Assembly (NCBI GenBank): GCA_964036045.1
Contig: OZ038388.1
Coordinates: forward strand, 2,551,501-2,615,500
Origin: Eutreptiella sp. 'Long Island Sound 2002'
Lineage: Eukaryota > Euglenozoa > Euglenophyceae > Eutreptiales > Eutreptiaceae
Reading direction: 5' to 3'
Length of the DNA stretch: 64,000 nt
Shown: positions 10,612 to 22,372 of the stretch, piece after piece
Layout of the letters: each line of letters starts with the position of its first letter
How positions within the stretch are numbered: the stretch's first letter is position 1
The notes under the pieces: generated by a model
What the model was told of the DNA's origin: nothing
What the model saw: only the letters and a program-made list of their open reading frames with translations
Databases searched by the model: none
Made by a program: the position numbers and the translations under genes

Positions 10612-11630
10612 CTATAGGACAACGTGGTTGTCTCTCAAAATTGCCTTTTTTGCCTCTCCTTTTTGCCCCGAATCCACTCTTTGCCTCACCAAGTGCCACC
10701 ACATTGCCCTCAATGCAAGTCCTCCTCCAGTTAGATCATTTTTGACCCATGTGCTGTTCACGGTGCTCTCCACCCCTGGAGCTTGCGTCATAAAATTCCC
10801 AAGGTCATGGTCTCGCCAATGCAATGTGTTGCGTTGGCTACAAAGAGCATGCGATAAGCCCATCTCGGTATCAGCACTGCATTGTCCACCGCTGTGCGCT
10901 CGAACACATTCAGCGGAAGAGTGTCATACCATGCTATGTCTTGATGCACGTGCTATGGCCAAATTGTTGCACTACGTGCGCACTGCGTGCACGGCATTCC
11001 CTATGTCACCCAGTCCAGTGCCTTCTCGTTGCGCCTTGCGCGCCATTATATGCCCCAGGTATTGGCATATTGGCGTCCTCACTGGGATGGTCTCTGAGCC
11101 CCATATGACCTGCGCTTCGTTCCATGGTGCCGACCATTTGCATACCTCAATCTTGTCCTTGCTAAAGTGCAACCCCATGGTCATGGCCATGATGGCCAGG
11201 GTATCTAGCACCCATGTCAGATCTTCCCTGTCATTGGCTCGAATGGCTATATGGTCAGCATAGATGAATGTTTCCGTGTCTGAACATCACTGCATGAACT
11301 CTCTCACCAATCTATATGCAGCGCGGAGAACAAGTGCACATGGAGGCCCCATTTTAGTTGCCCAAAATTGGTCAGGAGCATGTGAACTGCTGATGTTCAG
11401 TCCTTGTACAGATCCGAGGCCAAATCGCCCCCTTGAGCCAGCACGGCCAAAGTTAGGGAAACTAACAGTCAGATGGGGATCCGTTCTTAGAGCAAGGCGG
11501 TGCTTCTGCGTGACCTGCAGGCAAGCGGTTCTTGGGTGATTGGGTGATTGGGCCCCATCAAAACAACACGGGTTGACAATCACAAGCGGGTCACCGTCTT
11601 GGGCATAATGTTTTATGAGGACATGCACAT
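10612..11630 (-). mobile_element. Degenerate LINE reverse transcriptase
   Basis: On the minus strand, ETFIYADHIAIRAND (about 11280-11235) is the non-LTR RT motif YADD with its last Asp replaced by His. It is followed without interruption by LDTLAIMAMTMGLHFSKDKIEV and YLGHIMAR, typical of the thumb side of LINE RTs. Upstream, ATKMGPPCALVLRAAYRLV is compatible with the GCPxSPxLF segment. Further downstream NTLHWRDHDLGNFM (about 10810) fits the post-RT region. It is fragmented and inactive, and may be a copy of the same family as 4432-5900. Confidence 0.6.
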
Positions 11631-12480
11631 GAACGACCCAACGTCTTCCTTTGCACTACAACTTCATCTCAATTTCTTGACGACAAAAACTACGGTCAAA
11701 GAACAACTGTCGCCATGCTCGGCCAGGCCTATTCCAGCCCAAGGGGAGGGAGTAGAATGGGGTTCCTTGACCTTCCTCACGTACATTTACCACAAAGTCG
11801 GACACAACAACTTGACACTCATATGGCAGTTGTGGTGGACATTCGTGACACTCATCATGCAGCGGAGTCCCTTTGCCCAGGGCTCTTGCGCTCTGACCCA
11901 CATTCTGGTGGTATGAATGACAATGGGTCGGCTGAGCTCCAAATGTGATGTTCAGCATATGGCATGCAGTGCAGCAAAGCAAACACACAAATCTGCAGCA
12001 GCTGCAAATCAACCAATACTTGTTGCCTTTTGCGCAAAGCAAAATACACCCTGTGCGTACGATTCCTTTGGGAAGTTCTTTAGCAACTTGGTCTCTGACG
12101 GGGCAATGTAGAAGTCGTTGATTGATGGTTTTGCACTATTTATTGCAGCTCACTCTGAAGTTTCAGGGGATTCGCTGTAAATGCACGGCTGTCCTTCAGT
12201 GAAGTCAGAATGAGCTGGCTGATTGCCATGTTGGGTGGGGAAACCCGCCATGCCGCCAACCCACCAAACGTCTGCAGCAGCGGCATGGCAGAACGTACAC
12301 CAAAAGGAGGGGGACCTCCACACCCTGTGCAAACTGTGGGCGGGATTGATGCACTGACACAGAGCTCTCGGTCTCCGACCTCCATGATGATGTCTGGGAA
12401 ATTTCAGGGCCATGGGACAGCCCCTCACCCCTTTCTTGGGGTAGAAAATCCAAGGGTCAGAGCTTCCGGCCAGCGCCTGA
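11631..12480. other. Gene-poor stretch
   Basis: Short frames on both strands. The minus-strand peptide EGQGTPFYSLPLGWNRPGR near 11740 could be LINE 5' sequence, but this is not supported by any motif. Confidence 0.2.
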
Positions 12481-12925
12481 GGCGGACATTGATGGTCACG
12501 ATGTCTCAGAGGCTGAAGTCCGGTGCGGTGTTATTCCTCAAGAGGACCCAAAACAGGGAACAACCGCATCACTCCTGCAGCGCAGGAGCCGCTCCAACAA
12601 CGCACGCCGCCGGATACCACACTCGTCTGTCTGGACAACACATCCAGCCATTGACATTATGTACAGGTCACAACATCGACGTACTTGTCCTACTGTGCTT
12701 TCTACCAAACCCAGAAGATGCCATAACCGGCGGAGCGGCCTTCCCTGTTCTGGGTTGAAGTCGACCACCCGCCATTCAATCTCCAGGACGACTTGTTTGG
12801 TTCGGGAGTTTGGGGTTTGGGCTCCTGCATCGACATAGCCTATCCAAGGAAAATTCCGGAGTGTGGAGGCGCGTGTTGTGTAGTGCGTGTTCCACAATGT
12901 CCGAAGGTTCAAGACACACACCGTA

Positions 12926-12960
<35 letters not shown>

Positions 12961-13560
12961 GAGAAAGCCATTCTGGAAGTGCCGCGTGTGGGTGGGCACT
13001 GCATCAACTGAAGCTGTCGTAATAAATGCTGCCGTCGAGGGTGTGTGGCTCAAAGATCAAGGCTGAGGTACACACATCCATGGCTCGGTAGGGCGCTCTC
13101 TCATAATGCATCCTCCAGTGCAGAAACCAATCTCTCTCTGGTCCTTGGGTCTTGGGTTTGACTCTTCTGTGCAACAAAAGGCACCTTCCCGTCGACCAGA
13201 TCGGCTCAAAGGCATCGGATTGCATCACACGATGGAACACGCACCTTGAGGGACCGCCCCAGCCCAAGGGGAGGCATGCAAGAGGGACCTGGGCACGGCA
13301 CACACAAAGGGCAAATGCCTCGGAAATACGGCACCCGGTGATCTGGAAGCCTGTGACCCCCACACTTCTCACACACGGCGGTGGAGGGGGTCCTCCGAGC
13401 ATCACGGTCTAGGGAATGCCCGCATGTGACGCCTACCAGCGCCTGTATGGGAGTTTGGACGCCACAGGGGCAGAATGCTGCACGTGTGAGCCGTGGCCCG
13501 GACGCAGGGGCTCCTGCGCTGGATCCTGCGTCGGGGCGCAGGGGGTAATGCATCCAGCCA
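12481..13560 (-). CDS. Possible coding exons, function unknown
   Basis: Three successive minus-strand frames look less random than their surroundings. The first is a Cys-rich stretch near 13500-13290 (FCPCG, TCGHS, CEKCGGH, GICPLC) that could bind zinc. The second spans about 13250-13010 and includes ERDWFLHWRMHYERAPYRAMD. The third, after a CT-rich tract at 12963-12927, spans about 12905-12540 and includes QVVLEIEWRVVDFNPEQGRPLRRLWHLLG. The (GA)n tract at 12927-12963 is polypyrimidine on this strand and could be part of an acceptor. No start, splice set or family is established. Confidence 0.25.
12927..12963. repeat. (GA)n microsatellite
   Basis: About 18 GA units with one CA interruption. 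It lies inside the weak coding candidate and is probably intronic if that gene is real. Confidence 0.85.
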
Positions 13561-14477
13561 TCGTTCCACGTTTGCTCGAAGAAACGTGACTTCCTTCACC
13601 CCCGTTTCCCGCTCCCTCTCCGATAATTGGTCAACGCGGCAAATCAACTGTTTGCCCTTCAGCCCCAATCAGAACACCGCGTTGCAGGCGTGCGATTGCA
13701 GCCGGGCCTGTGCGGTGGTGCACGCGTAAATTTGCTGACTGCGCACGGTTGTGCACGGCGAAGCAACATACAATTGTGCACGGTTGGCCTTGGACACACA
13801 AAAATCGCAGAGGGCACGTCATTCTCCTGTCGTGGTGCGGTACTGTACCGAACAGCACAATCATCGGACGAAGCGGCACCCGAGGCGCCTTTCGGCGGAA
13901 GGAGCGGCGTATGGCCGCGCACGTTCACTGCCAACGCTCTCGGTGGACTATGTCGGTTCTGTTATTGTACAACTAAAACATCTGCTGTGCAGTGCATGGG
14001 GGGTGCGGAAGAATCATTCGGTGCCACTACAAAAAAGGGGGAATCAACAGGGATAAGCGAGAGCAAGCACCCACACCAGCCACCGCGACACCAGCCAACA
14101 AACTGGGCTCTCTCTTCTCTACCAATTCAGAATAAAACAATTCGTCAAGAGATGACAGCACTCGATCCCATCAAAGAGACCGCCAAGAGCTCTGCTTGTC
14201 TCTCAGGGGTGTAGGCTGACGGCTAGATGATCAGTCCATCTTCCCAGGAAATGCAGTCAGCTGGTATTTATGCGTCCTCCGGCTGCTAGATGAGTTCCGT
14301 GTTTGTCATCCAGAATCCCCATCACATGTAGCAAAACTGGGGACAAGGGGAAGGCAATTCGTCAATTGCATAATGCTTCAATTGTGCAAAAATGCACAAA
14401 GAAAATTGGGAACAACTGAACAAAAAAGTGGCCTGCAGCCTATGGCAACACCACCCCATCCGTGCCTCAACCAACAG
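13561..14477. other. Gene-poor stretch
   Basis: Frames overlap on both strands without recognisable domains. Confidence 0.2.
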
Positions 14478-15236
14478 TCAATGCAACACTTGCAGCCCTG
14501 TTGCCGCAGTATCTTTCAAAATGGGGGCAGAGTGGGGTGATGGGGCGATCGCATATAGGGAACCGGCGTCCCAGGCCCCCTGTGATCCCCATTTTGCCCC
14601 CTTGCTCGCCCGGGGATTTGATAAGATATGCCCTGGCCTTGTCCAAACCAACACGTGGTGCTGTTTCGTCCAGTTTTGAATCACCTGAGGCTCTTCTGGT
14701 TGTGATAAAGAAGGGTGTATTTGCTGCCGTTGTGGGTTGAGTTGCTGTGGCTGCGAATATGATTTGTCTGGAATTAATCTGGGCTGCCTGAGGGTCTGTG
14801 ATACGGTGCTGCTGTCCACAAATTGCTGCTGTGAGCCGTCATCCTCTTGGAGTATGTGTTGTAGGGTCATGCAGAAGCAATAGCTCTGTCCAAACAACAC
14901 TGCGTACTGTTTCCGTGACTTTTGGTGCTGTTGCCATTGTCTGTGCGGTGCCCACCGGGGATAATCATTCACAATGCGCAGGAACACCATGGTCCAAAGA
15001 CCGACACTGTGTGGACTGACGGCATCCTGACTCAAAACTGGACCCCCTCCAAACTGCCCAGGCCGGGGGACGGGAGGTAGACCGAGGTTCAAAATGCAAA
15101 CAGAAATCGGGGTTTGTTCCGCCCCAAAGTACGAGGTACGACCGGTTACACACCGGTATGATTCAAGGGGGGTGGGGGGTGGCGGGGGCTCCAGGGAGGG
15201 GTTCGGGTGCCGCCGAAGCGTCAAGGACCATGGCAT
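14478..15236 (-). CDS. Hypothetical Gln-rich open frame
   Basis: A 252-codon minus-strand frame, long for this base composition. The middle is rich in Gln and Ser (QQFVDSSTVSQTLRQPR, SQPQQLNPQRQQIHPSLSQP). The N-terminal part is Pro-rich from a C run and may be non-coding. No family, transmembrane segment or splice structure is evident. It may be one exon of an unknown gene or a chance frame. Confidence 0.28.
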   Translation of the reverse strand: MPWSLTLRRHPNPSLEPPPPPTPLESYRCVTGRTSYFGAEQTPISVCILNLGLPPVPRPGQFGGGPVLSQDAVSPHSVGLWTMVFLRIVNDYPRWAPHRQWQQHQKSRKQYAVLFGQSYCFCMTLQHILQEDDGSQQQFVDSSTVSQTLRQPRLIPDKSYSQPQQLNPQRQQIHPSLSQPEEPQVIQNWTKQHHVLVWTRPGHILSNPRASKGAKWGSQGAWDAGSLYAIAPSPHSAPILKDTAATGLQVLH

Positions 15237-15957
15237 ATATACCTGAAAATGATCAGTGCGTGGCGCTTGTCATTTTGAAGCACAAATGTTGAGGTTGTGG
15301 AAATGTTGAGTTTGGATCCAAATGTACCAATTTGTCTCCCTGTCACATTTGGCGCCCAAAGTTGTCGTACAATGTGCGCTATTCATTCCAGCCCACGGAA
15401 CAAGGTACGGCATGTCTACGTCTGGGACGAGGGGTTAAAGCCTTCTCCCCTGCGGGCCAGGTAAGCCGAGGCAGCACCCAAAAGCATTCAAAACAAAACA
15501 TCATCGAGGATCTTTTGCAATCACTATCCAGTGGTCTTCCCAGTCGCCTTACCAGCACAAGTGCAGTGAAGGTATGCACGGATGTAGAGACCAGGTCCCT
15601 GCAGTATCCCCAATGTTTGGCGGCGGTTTGATGTTGTTGCAGGAGATGTGGGAATGCATGACCGTGGCAGAAGGCAGGCGTGCAAGCACGGGGCTTCGTT
15701 TCCCCTGTGACTGCATATGACCCCCCTCTGACATAATGACCGTCCCCTGCCCCGTCGGACACCAGGGCATTCTGCTGATGTCACAATAGCTATCACAGCC
15801 CTGACGTCAACAATGATGTGCTTGAAGGGGGGAAGGGGGGGCGGAGGACGGGCCTGAGATCCAAGAGTTTGCGTACCAATGGCCTCAACATCTGTTCCCT
15901 ACACAGAATTTCATCTTTCCTCTGAGCAATTTTCGGCTGGTCCTCCTGCGATGTTTT
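15237..15957. other. 3' flank of the F-box gene
   Basis: No gene recognised. It should contain the 3' untranslated region and terminator of the minus-strand F-box/LRR gene. No clear polyadenylation signal could be assigned. Confidence 0.3.
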
Positions 15958-17127
15958 TCATGTAAACACAACAGAAATGTTGTGCTCCACCCACATCATT
16001 TTGTGTACGTTCCTCATACTCCCCAGTGGCGGTTCCCAACCAAAGAAGCTCAGTGTCGGACTGCGGTTGATACCCATGTGCCGCATGCACCGCCACGAAC
16101 GCATGCCCGAAATGGCCCCCTTCAAGCGCTCTGACCCATCCTCCGTCATATCATTGGGCACCAGATCCAGGAACAAGCTCCGCAGATCGGCGGCGTGGCA
16201 GACCAGCATCAGCTGCTCTGCCACAAGGTCCGTAGGCCCCGTGTCGCAGAGCACAAGGCTTAGGCAACGAAGGGAGCGGTGCGAGGCCAAGGCGGTTGCA
16301 AGAGCCCGCATCCCGCCCTGCCCCAGGGGGTTGCCGCTGAGGTCCAGCCTAAGGCGGCGGAGGGCTGTGGCGCACTCGAGGCCGGCTGCCAGCGACCGCA
16401 TGCCCACATCCCCCATGGCAATGTCGGGATGGCGGGCCTGGCACCCGAGCTGCAAGTCCTGGAGAGCCGGAAGGTCACGTAGGAGGCTCCCCAGCTCTGC
16501 CATTTCCAGTGGCCCCAGGCCCCTGACGCAGCCTGGCCAGCCACCAAGGTTTAGTGCCAGCGATCGCAGGCAGGGGAGGTGGGCCAGGTGCCGTAGGTAT
16601 TGCAGCATTCTCAGGTCGCCGAATCCTTCGAGGTCAAGCGACAGCGTGTCCAGCGCACGAAAGCCGTGCGTCAGAGCACTCGCGTCCGGAAGTGGCAAGC
16701 CGGGCCGCCAGAAAGAGTAGGTCACGCGAAGCGAGCACTTCTGCAGTCGTGGAGCGGCTGCCAGGGACTGGAGCAGGCGGTTCCTCCCGCCATACTCCAC
16801 GACGCTGGGCCAGCAGCACAGGTCGATCTCCCGCAAATTGGGGATCTCCGTCAGCACCGCCAATGCCTCAGCACCGGCGTCACTCAGGTATGACGGTCGT
16901 TTATCGCCGCCGGAGGTTCCGTGCAGCTCCAACTTCAGTGACTCCAGCGCCCGGGAGTGACGAAGGCTGCCGAACGCCCGGGCGAAGCCATCGGCTGCTG
17001 ATTGTTCGGTGCCGGTGCACTCTTCGAAGGAGATGGCGAGAGCCTTCAGGGATGTGGACTGGCCGAGGGCAGCCAAAGACCGGATGCCCCTCTCAGAGAG
17101 GTCTGCCCGGCTGGCACGGAATACCAC
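15958..17127 (-). CDS. F-box/LRR protein, exon 2 (leucine-rich repeats)
   Basis: 389 codons plus stop. The frame continues upstream to 17208 but has no ATG there. The acceptor CTCTTCCCTTCAACAG|GTGG at 17128 has a good pyrimidine tract and is phase 0, matching the donor of exon 1 at 21707. The peptide is an array of roughly 27-33-residue leucine-rich repeats of the ribonuclease-inhibitor type (for example LSERGIRSLAALGQSTSLKALAI, GMRSLAAGLECATALRRLRLDL). Such repeats form a curved solenoid that binds protein partners. In F-box proteins they recruit substrates to SCF ubiquitin ligases. The tail after about residue 350 of this exon is not repetitive. Confidence 0.72.
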   Translation of the reverse strand: MVFRASRADLSERGIRSLAALGQSTSLKALAISFEECTGTEQSAADGFARAFGSLRHSRALESLKLELHGTSGGDKRPSYLSDAGAEALAVLTEIPNLREIDLCCWPSVVEYGGRNRLLQSLAAAPRLQKCSLRVTYSFWRPGLPLPDASALTHGFRALDTLSLDLEGFGDLRMLQYLRHLAHLPCLRSLALNLGGWPGCVRGLGPLEMAELGSLLRDLPALQDLQLGCQARHPDIAMGDVGMRSLAAGLECATALRRLRLDLSGNPLGQGGMRALATALASHRSLRCLSLVLCDTGPTDLVAEQLMLVCHAADLRSLFLDLVPNDMTEDGSERLKGAISGMRSWRCMRHMGINRSPTLSFFGWEPPLGSMRNVHKMMWVEHNISVVFT

Positions 17128-20100
17128 CTGTTGAAGGGAAGAGCAGCACTGCAACGGGGCACGAGCGGTCTCGCAGCGCTTGGTCCCAACACTGGAGATA
17201 CGATGCACACCGAGCGGAATAATCCACGGCCCTGCACTGGCTCACCTCCTGCAACTACGACACAAATCTACTTCCAGCGAATCCGCTCATCCCCCTTGTC
17301 CTACCGCCCAAAAGAGATGACAACCCCGCACCCCCGTATGGTGACGTGTGAGCTGGCACGTGCGTGGTGTTGGTTGGCGAGATGTCAGCACACCAGGCAG
17401 CACATGCAGTTCACAAGAATGAAAGAAAAGCTTGTCAAGAGCCGAAAATGGCCCTAGGCGCCTTTTGCAAAAGGTCTGTGGGACGTAGAGTGATGGAACC
17501 TTTTTGCGTGGGAAGGGTGGCATCATCATCAGAGTCACATATGCAACATCGTGACACGCGACAGGCGAACATGTAACCAATGCCCCAGCCGGAAACGCCA
17601 GCAACAAACGGGACAGCCAGCCGCACCGACGCGCGATCCTCCCCTTACCTCCCACCAGAAGGCGGGAGGGAGCTCACATGCTGTAATATAGCCCAGTCGT
17701 CACTCCAGTCACCCCACCACTCGGTGTGGGGACCGCCATGGCAGACGTGAAACAATGCATAACGTAGTCTAGTTGAGGATCTGGCCAGTTTCAAGAAAAA
17801 GGCTTGGAGGTAATGAAGCCCCCCAATTTCCACTAACGGCCACGTGCAATAACTGCCCACCCCCACCCCAAAGGGGGACTGTCCCCAAATGATGCACCTT
17901 AGGGGTGGGGTGGGGTGGGGTGGGGGGGGCTGAGCAAAAAGGTGGAAAAGAAATCCGGTTGATACTTCTGTTCTGGTGTAACACACTTGTTTGTGTTTTG
18001 TGGAGGAAGCCCTACCCATGTAGCAGCTGCAAGGCCTCTTTAACCAGGATCATGCCACCCCCAAAATTGCTGTTTGTGCATAGGTGCTCACCACCCCTCG
18101 TTGAGGTGCCTTGCCGAAGGGGGAGCTCTAGAAGTTGCAAGGGTTTCCCCTTTGTTTCATTTCCATCTATTCTTTCACAAAAAGGCAGATCTCTTCAGTC
18201 CAGGTGTAAACACCGGTTTATCATTCCGCCACTATGGCAAGCGTTTGTGTGCTACTTGTTCGAAAATTCATTGGTGCCGACGGCGCCGGAGAGAAATTTT
18301 CCTCGGGTTATACTGGGTTATACTAGACATACCAGATTCCAAGGGGCCATCACTAGGTGACTCCCCAGCCCCCACCCCACCTGTGCCGTCCAAAGCCAAA
18401 CGGATCCCTATGGGTGCTACAATGCCTGTATTGGCACCAAATGATGACCTAAACCCATCCAGCGCTGTCAGAAGGTGTTTGAAAAAAGCCAACTTTTGAA
18501 ACTTTTTACATGCGGTTGAACAGCCTGCAAACAACGGTCCGGTGTTTTCTGGGGCCCATTGCCCTAGCTACATGGGCCTAACAGCTGCTGTGTGGGCCCC
18601 CATGGGTGCTAAAGACCTGTATTGTCACCAAATGACGAAAGATCCAAATCTATCCCAAAGCCGATAGAAGGTTTTGGAAAATTGAAAATTTTTAACTGCC
18701 ACCAAACAACTTAAAACTACAAAATTCCCCGCTGCCCAATCCAAAAACCCCCACAAAGAGGGGTCTAAAAAAATTTTTTTGGCTCAAAATCGAAAAATTC
18801 CAAACAACATTCATGATTTCACTGCCAAAAAAAGTGGGAAGGGAGTTGGTTTTTTTTATTTTGACCCCCCCCCTCCCCCACCCCAAAGGGGACCCAACCT
18901 CAAGGGAATGGGGGGCTTTGGGGGGATTGCACTGCACGCTACTGTTAGATTAGATCCCCCGTGAAGAGCCCCCAGGCATGCCCCTTCTAAATGGCCTTAA
19001 AATTAGGCGACCCCTACTACCTTGGCCTTAGGGGTGCAAAGTAGCCGGGGGGTGCAAAAATTGCAATTTGACATGGAAAATCTTTATTTGCATTTCTTTC
19101 ACTGAAAAAAGTTGCATCCAAATTTGATGGGTTTTCCTCCACGGAATTTTGTGTGTGCTGGAATTCCTTGTGCCTTGACCTTGTGTGCCGACGCAACATC
19201 ACACAATCATGTCAGACATCGGACATCAGCATCGCACATAAGATGTCTAACATGCCACATACACTTCATCTTCTCTTCGGAATCCCTGTTTGATGATCAG
19301 TGAAGGGGCCGACGGAGTATGTGTCAATATGGCTACATAACCCTTGCCTTTTGGGCATCCCCATGGGCGGAGAAATCAACCCAGAAAGAAGTGGATGTGG
19401 TTGTATCCTGGTACAAGTGGCCACGAGCCCAGTGTCTCAACTTACTGAACTGCGGCTGTGTATGAGTGGGACAGCCCAAAGGGATTGTCAATGGCCTTCA
19501 CTGTCACAAGAGGTCTTGCTCACTTGTAGGGGATAGAAATGGGTGAAACTGGGTGAAAATGCCATATCCCCAATGTGGAAGAAGCATCAAAACCTGCTAT
19601 CAAACAACTATGATGCGCAGAGTATCACAAAATATGGGTCTAGTACAATCACACATTTTTAGATTGGGGTATGGTATGTGAATAGCCCCCAAAGGGGGGA
19701 TGATATGGCGCTCACGTGTACGCTTGATCTAACAACCCTCTTCAAGGTGACTTTCCTGCTGCCCCACTAGCTACTCCATGCATGAAGGGATAGGGCAAGG
19801 AGAGAAATCAATGGCATCAAGAGGTGCCAGGACAATTCCCAGAGAATTGCCGAAGGCATGAACTGATTGCGTGAAAAACCATCCCCGCAGCGGAGCAATC
19901 GGCAATTGGCACACACACACGCGCGCGCGCGCGCGCGCGCGCACACACACACACACACACTTTGCACACCAATGCAAAAGTCCACAGTCTTGGTTGCGGC
20001 AGCCCAAGCCTCAGTGGCCGGTGTCAATGGTGTCCTTGATGATGTATTCAGCTTTTGCCGAGTAGTGTTTAGGGGATTGGGTAGGGGGCAACCATGGCCT

Positions 20101-21706
20101 ACTCCCACCCCTAGTAGTGTACCTCCCTTGTTTGGGTCGAAGAAAGACACAATGCGGATCTTGGTCCTTTTGTGTGGCTGGAGTGGCCAGCTTGATAAGT
20201 GGCCCTAGTCCAATGTGCATGATGACATGGGCCTTCACCCTCAGGTGTGGCCATAGCTCACCGTCAGTTCCGCAAACTGGAAGCAAGTAGTGCAGTTTGG
20301 GTCTGCATTGCACTGCAGTGCACTGCACATCAGCCCATGGACGGTTGGCCAGCAACATGTGCCGTTCCCCACATTTTTGGTGTGGCAGTTGATGTCTGCA
20401 CTCATGTATCCATTGCCTGCACTGCACTGTTTGAACCTTGCATCATGCCGTTTGCAGCTGTGCAAAAAAACCCACTCATGTTGATCTCTGCACAAGATGG
20501 TGGAGAGTGTTGTGGCATGAGCACTAGTCGGATTGGGAACTAAGCTGTCTGGTGGGACTACCTCCATTACCAGAACGAAAATTGCCCCAGTCTGATGGCT
20601 TTTGTGTTGGGGAAATGTCGACACCCTGTGGTTCTGTAATCATCATAAGAGGGTTCATTGCAAATTCTGCACACCAACATTGCCATCCATGACAGCAACG
20701 TAGTATCCACCATGCATGTGACTTTGTGCGTTGCATGATAGTTGCATGGTAGCATTTTCCGTGCATTGCGACTCATGGTTCAGGCTTGTGCTCTCCCTTT
20801 TCTAGGCCACCTATTCATACTGGCCATGAAAAGCTGCGGTGGTACACTGCATCGAGGGTAAGTTTTGGAGCCTTGTGTCGATTCCAGTGATTGAATCCTC
20901 GCATGTCCACTGTCTCTTCCCGCGCCTCTAGAGCCCTTAGGGCACAAACATATGTCGCCAAATCACACCACAATAAGAAATCCGCCGCCGGCCCCAAAAA
21001 CGTACCCCCCTTTCACCACCGGCAACTTCCAGTAGGCCTCTGCGCCTGCCTCGGAGGGCTGACGCGGGGGTGGGAGTCCGGTTTTTTTCCTACTTGGAAT
21101 TTGGGCTCCCAATATGTTCCCCGCAGAAGCGGATCCCCTACCCCCTGCTGCTTTCCATCCCCCGCCCCCCCCCCGAGTGGCTGTGGTCCAGGTCCCATGA
21201 CACAGGCACACGGCACACAGGCACTATCCACCGCTCACCTCACCACAAGCAACAATGACAAAATTGAAGATAGTTATCAATCCCTATTTCCTTGCCCATC
21301 GGGGGAGGTGAGCTCTCGTGAACAGAGGGCATATTCAGATCCGGGCCCTACCTTACCATAGCCTGCTTGAAAAGGGTAGCGTGGGCACGCACGCACACAT
21401 ACACGCCAGTGTGGCCATACAGGCTCAACCGGGAGACCTAGTTAAAATGGTGAAACCCCACGCACGCACACACACAGCGTCCTTGGAGGCCGTGGCATAC
21501 CAAAGGGCCTCTGATCAATTTTACCTAACGGTTTCCGATGGTGGTGGTTTGGGCTGTCAGGTGGTTCTCACCTATATTGCCATGCTCTTCCAACCCCCAC
21601 TTCTCGTCGTTCGTGCCTACAACACACACAGGACAAAGCAAACAGCACACAACAAGCGCAGAGGACACGCACGCCAATCCTCAGATGTCGAGCAAACCCT
21701 GCTCAC
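17128..21706 (-). other. Inferred 4.6-kb intron of the F-box/LRR gene
   Basis: Starts GTGAGC and ends CAACAG on the minus strand. It contains C/G runs (17915-17930, 18861-18879, 21164-21173), an alternating CA/CG tract at 19911-19963 and no recognised domain. A further exon inside cannot be excluded, but no LRR-like peptide was seen. Joining the flanking exons gives a continuous repeat, LPCLQQ|VVFRASRADL. Confidence 0.5.
19911..19963. repeat. (AC)n-(GC)n-(AC)n alternating tract
   Basis: About 53 bp of strict purine-pyrimidine alternation, with a CG/GC core flanked by CA repeats. Such tracts readily adopt Z-DNA. It lies in the inferred F-box gene intron. Confidence 0.85.
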
Positions 21707-22372
21707 CTGCTGAAGGCAGGGCAGATTCCAGAGCTCTGCGAATGCTTGCACTTCAATGTCTGTCAGGCCGCCACTTGAAAGATCGACATAACGCAGGGAC
21801 TTTGCAGCACTCGAGTGTGGCGAAGTCATGGCACAGATAACGTCGCAGGGGCATGACCCTAGCCTGAGTTTGATGCTCAGCAGAGAGGTGGTGGTGATAA
21901 GCCCAGCGATGGCCTGCAATGCGGCGTCAGTCACCGATGGGTCAACGTGCAAGTCAACGTGCCTCAAGATGCAGCTCATCCGCAGCGCGCTCAGCACGGA
22001 CAGCTCAACATTCGGGATCGGTGTGAAGCAACTCCACTTCCAATTCTCCCAAATCCACTCACCTCTACCCCATTCCCAGTCTCCATCGCCCCAATGCCAA
22101 CCCCCTGCACCCCATGGCCAATGCCATTCTGGACCCGCCCAAGCATCGTGCAAAAGAGAATATCCCCGCCTCAGCAGAACGGCATGGGTTTTTACCGCAT
22201 TCGCCCTTTCTTGTGTCAAGGGGAATTCAACGACTCGGTATTGCAGAAGTGCCCAGAGGCGGTGGCAGACGTGGCTCAAGAAGCGCTCCATCACACAGTC
22301 AGCGATGCACAAAAGCATGTCATCCGGCAGGCGGAGAAGGCACGAAGCCATACGATCAGCTTCCACCTGCAT
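21707..22372 (-). CDS. F-box/LRR protein, exon 1 (F-box)
   Basis: The ATG at 22372 opens 222 codons to a canonical donor CAGCAG|GTGAGC, phase 0. Residues about 8-45 (ASCLLRLPDDMLLCIADCVMERFLSHVCHRLW) match an F-box, which binds SKP1 in SCF E3 ligases. Residues about 78-105 are extraordinarily tryptophan-rich, with W at nearly every second or third position (EWHWPWGAGGWHWGDGDWEW). The end begins the leucine-rich repeats (LRYVDLSSGGLTDIEVQAFAELWNLPCLQQ). The joined protein would be about 611 residues. An upstream in-frame TTG at 22384 is unlikely to be the start. The W-rich block contains a potential donor (GGTGAGTGG) and might be retained intron, although it keeps the frame. Confidence 0.72.

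Noticed and set aside
20011-20427. Possible transposase frame on the minus strand
   Set aside because: No DDE spacing or zinc motif could be identified; it lies in the inferred F-box intron.
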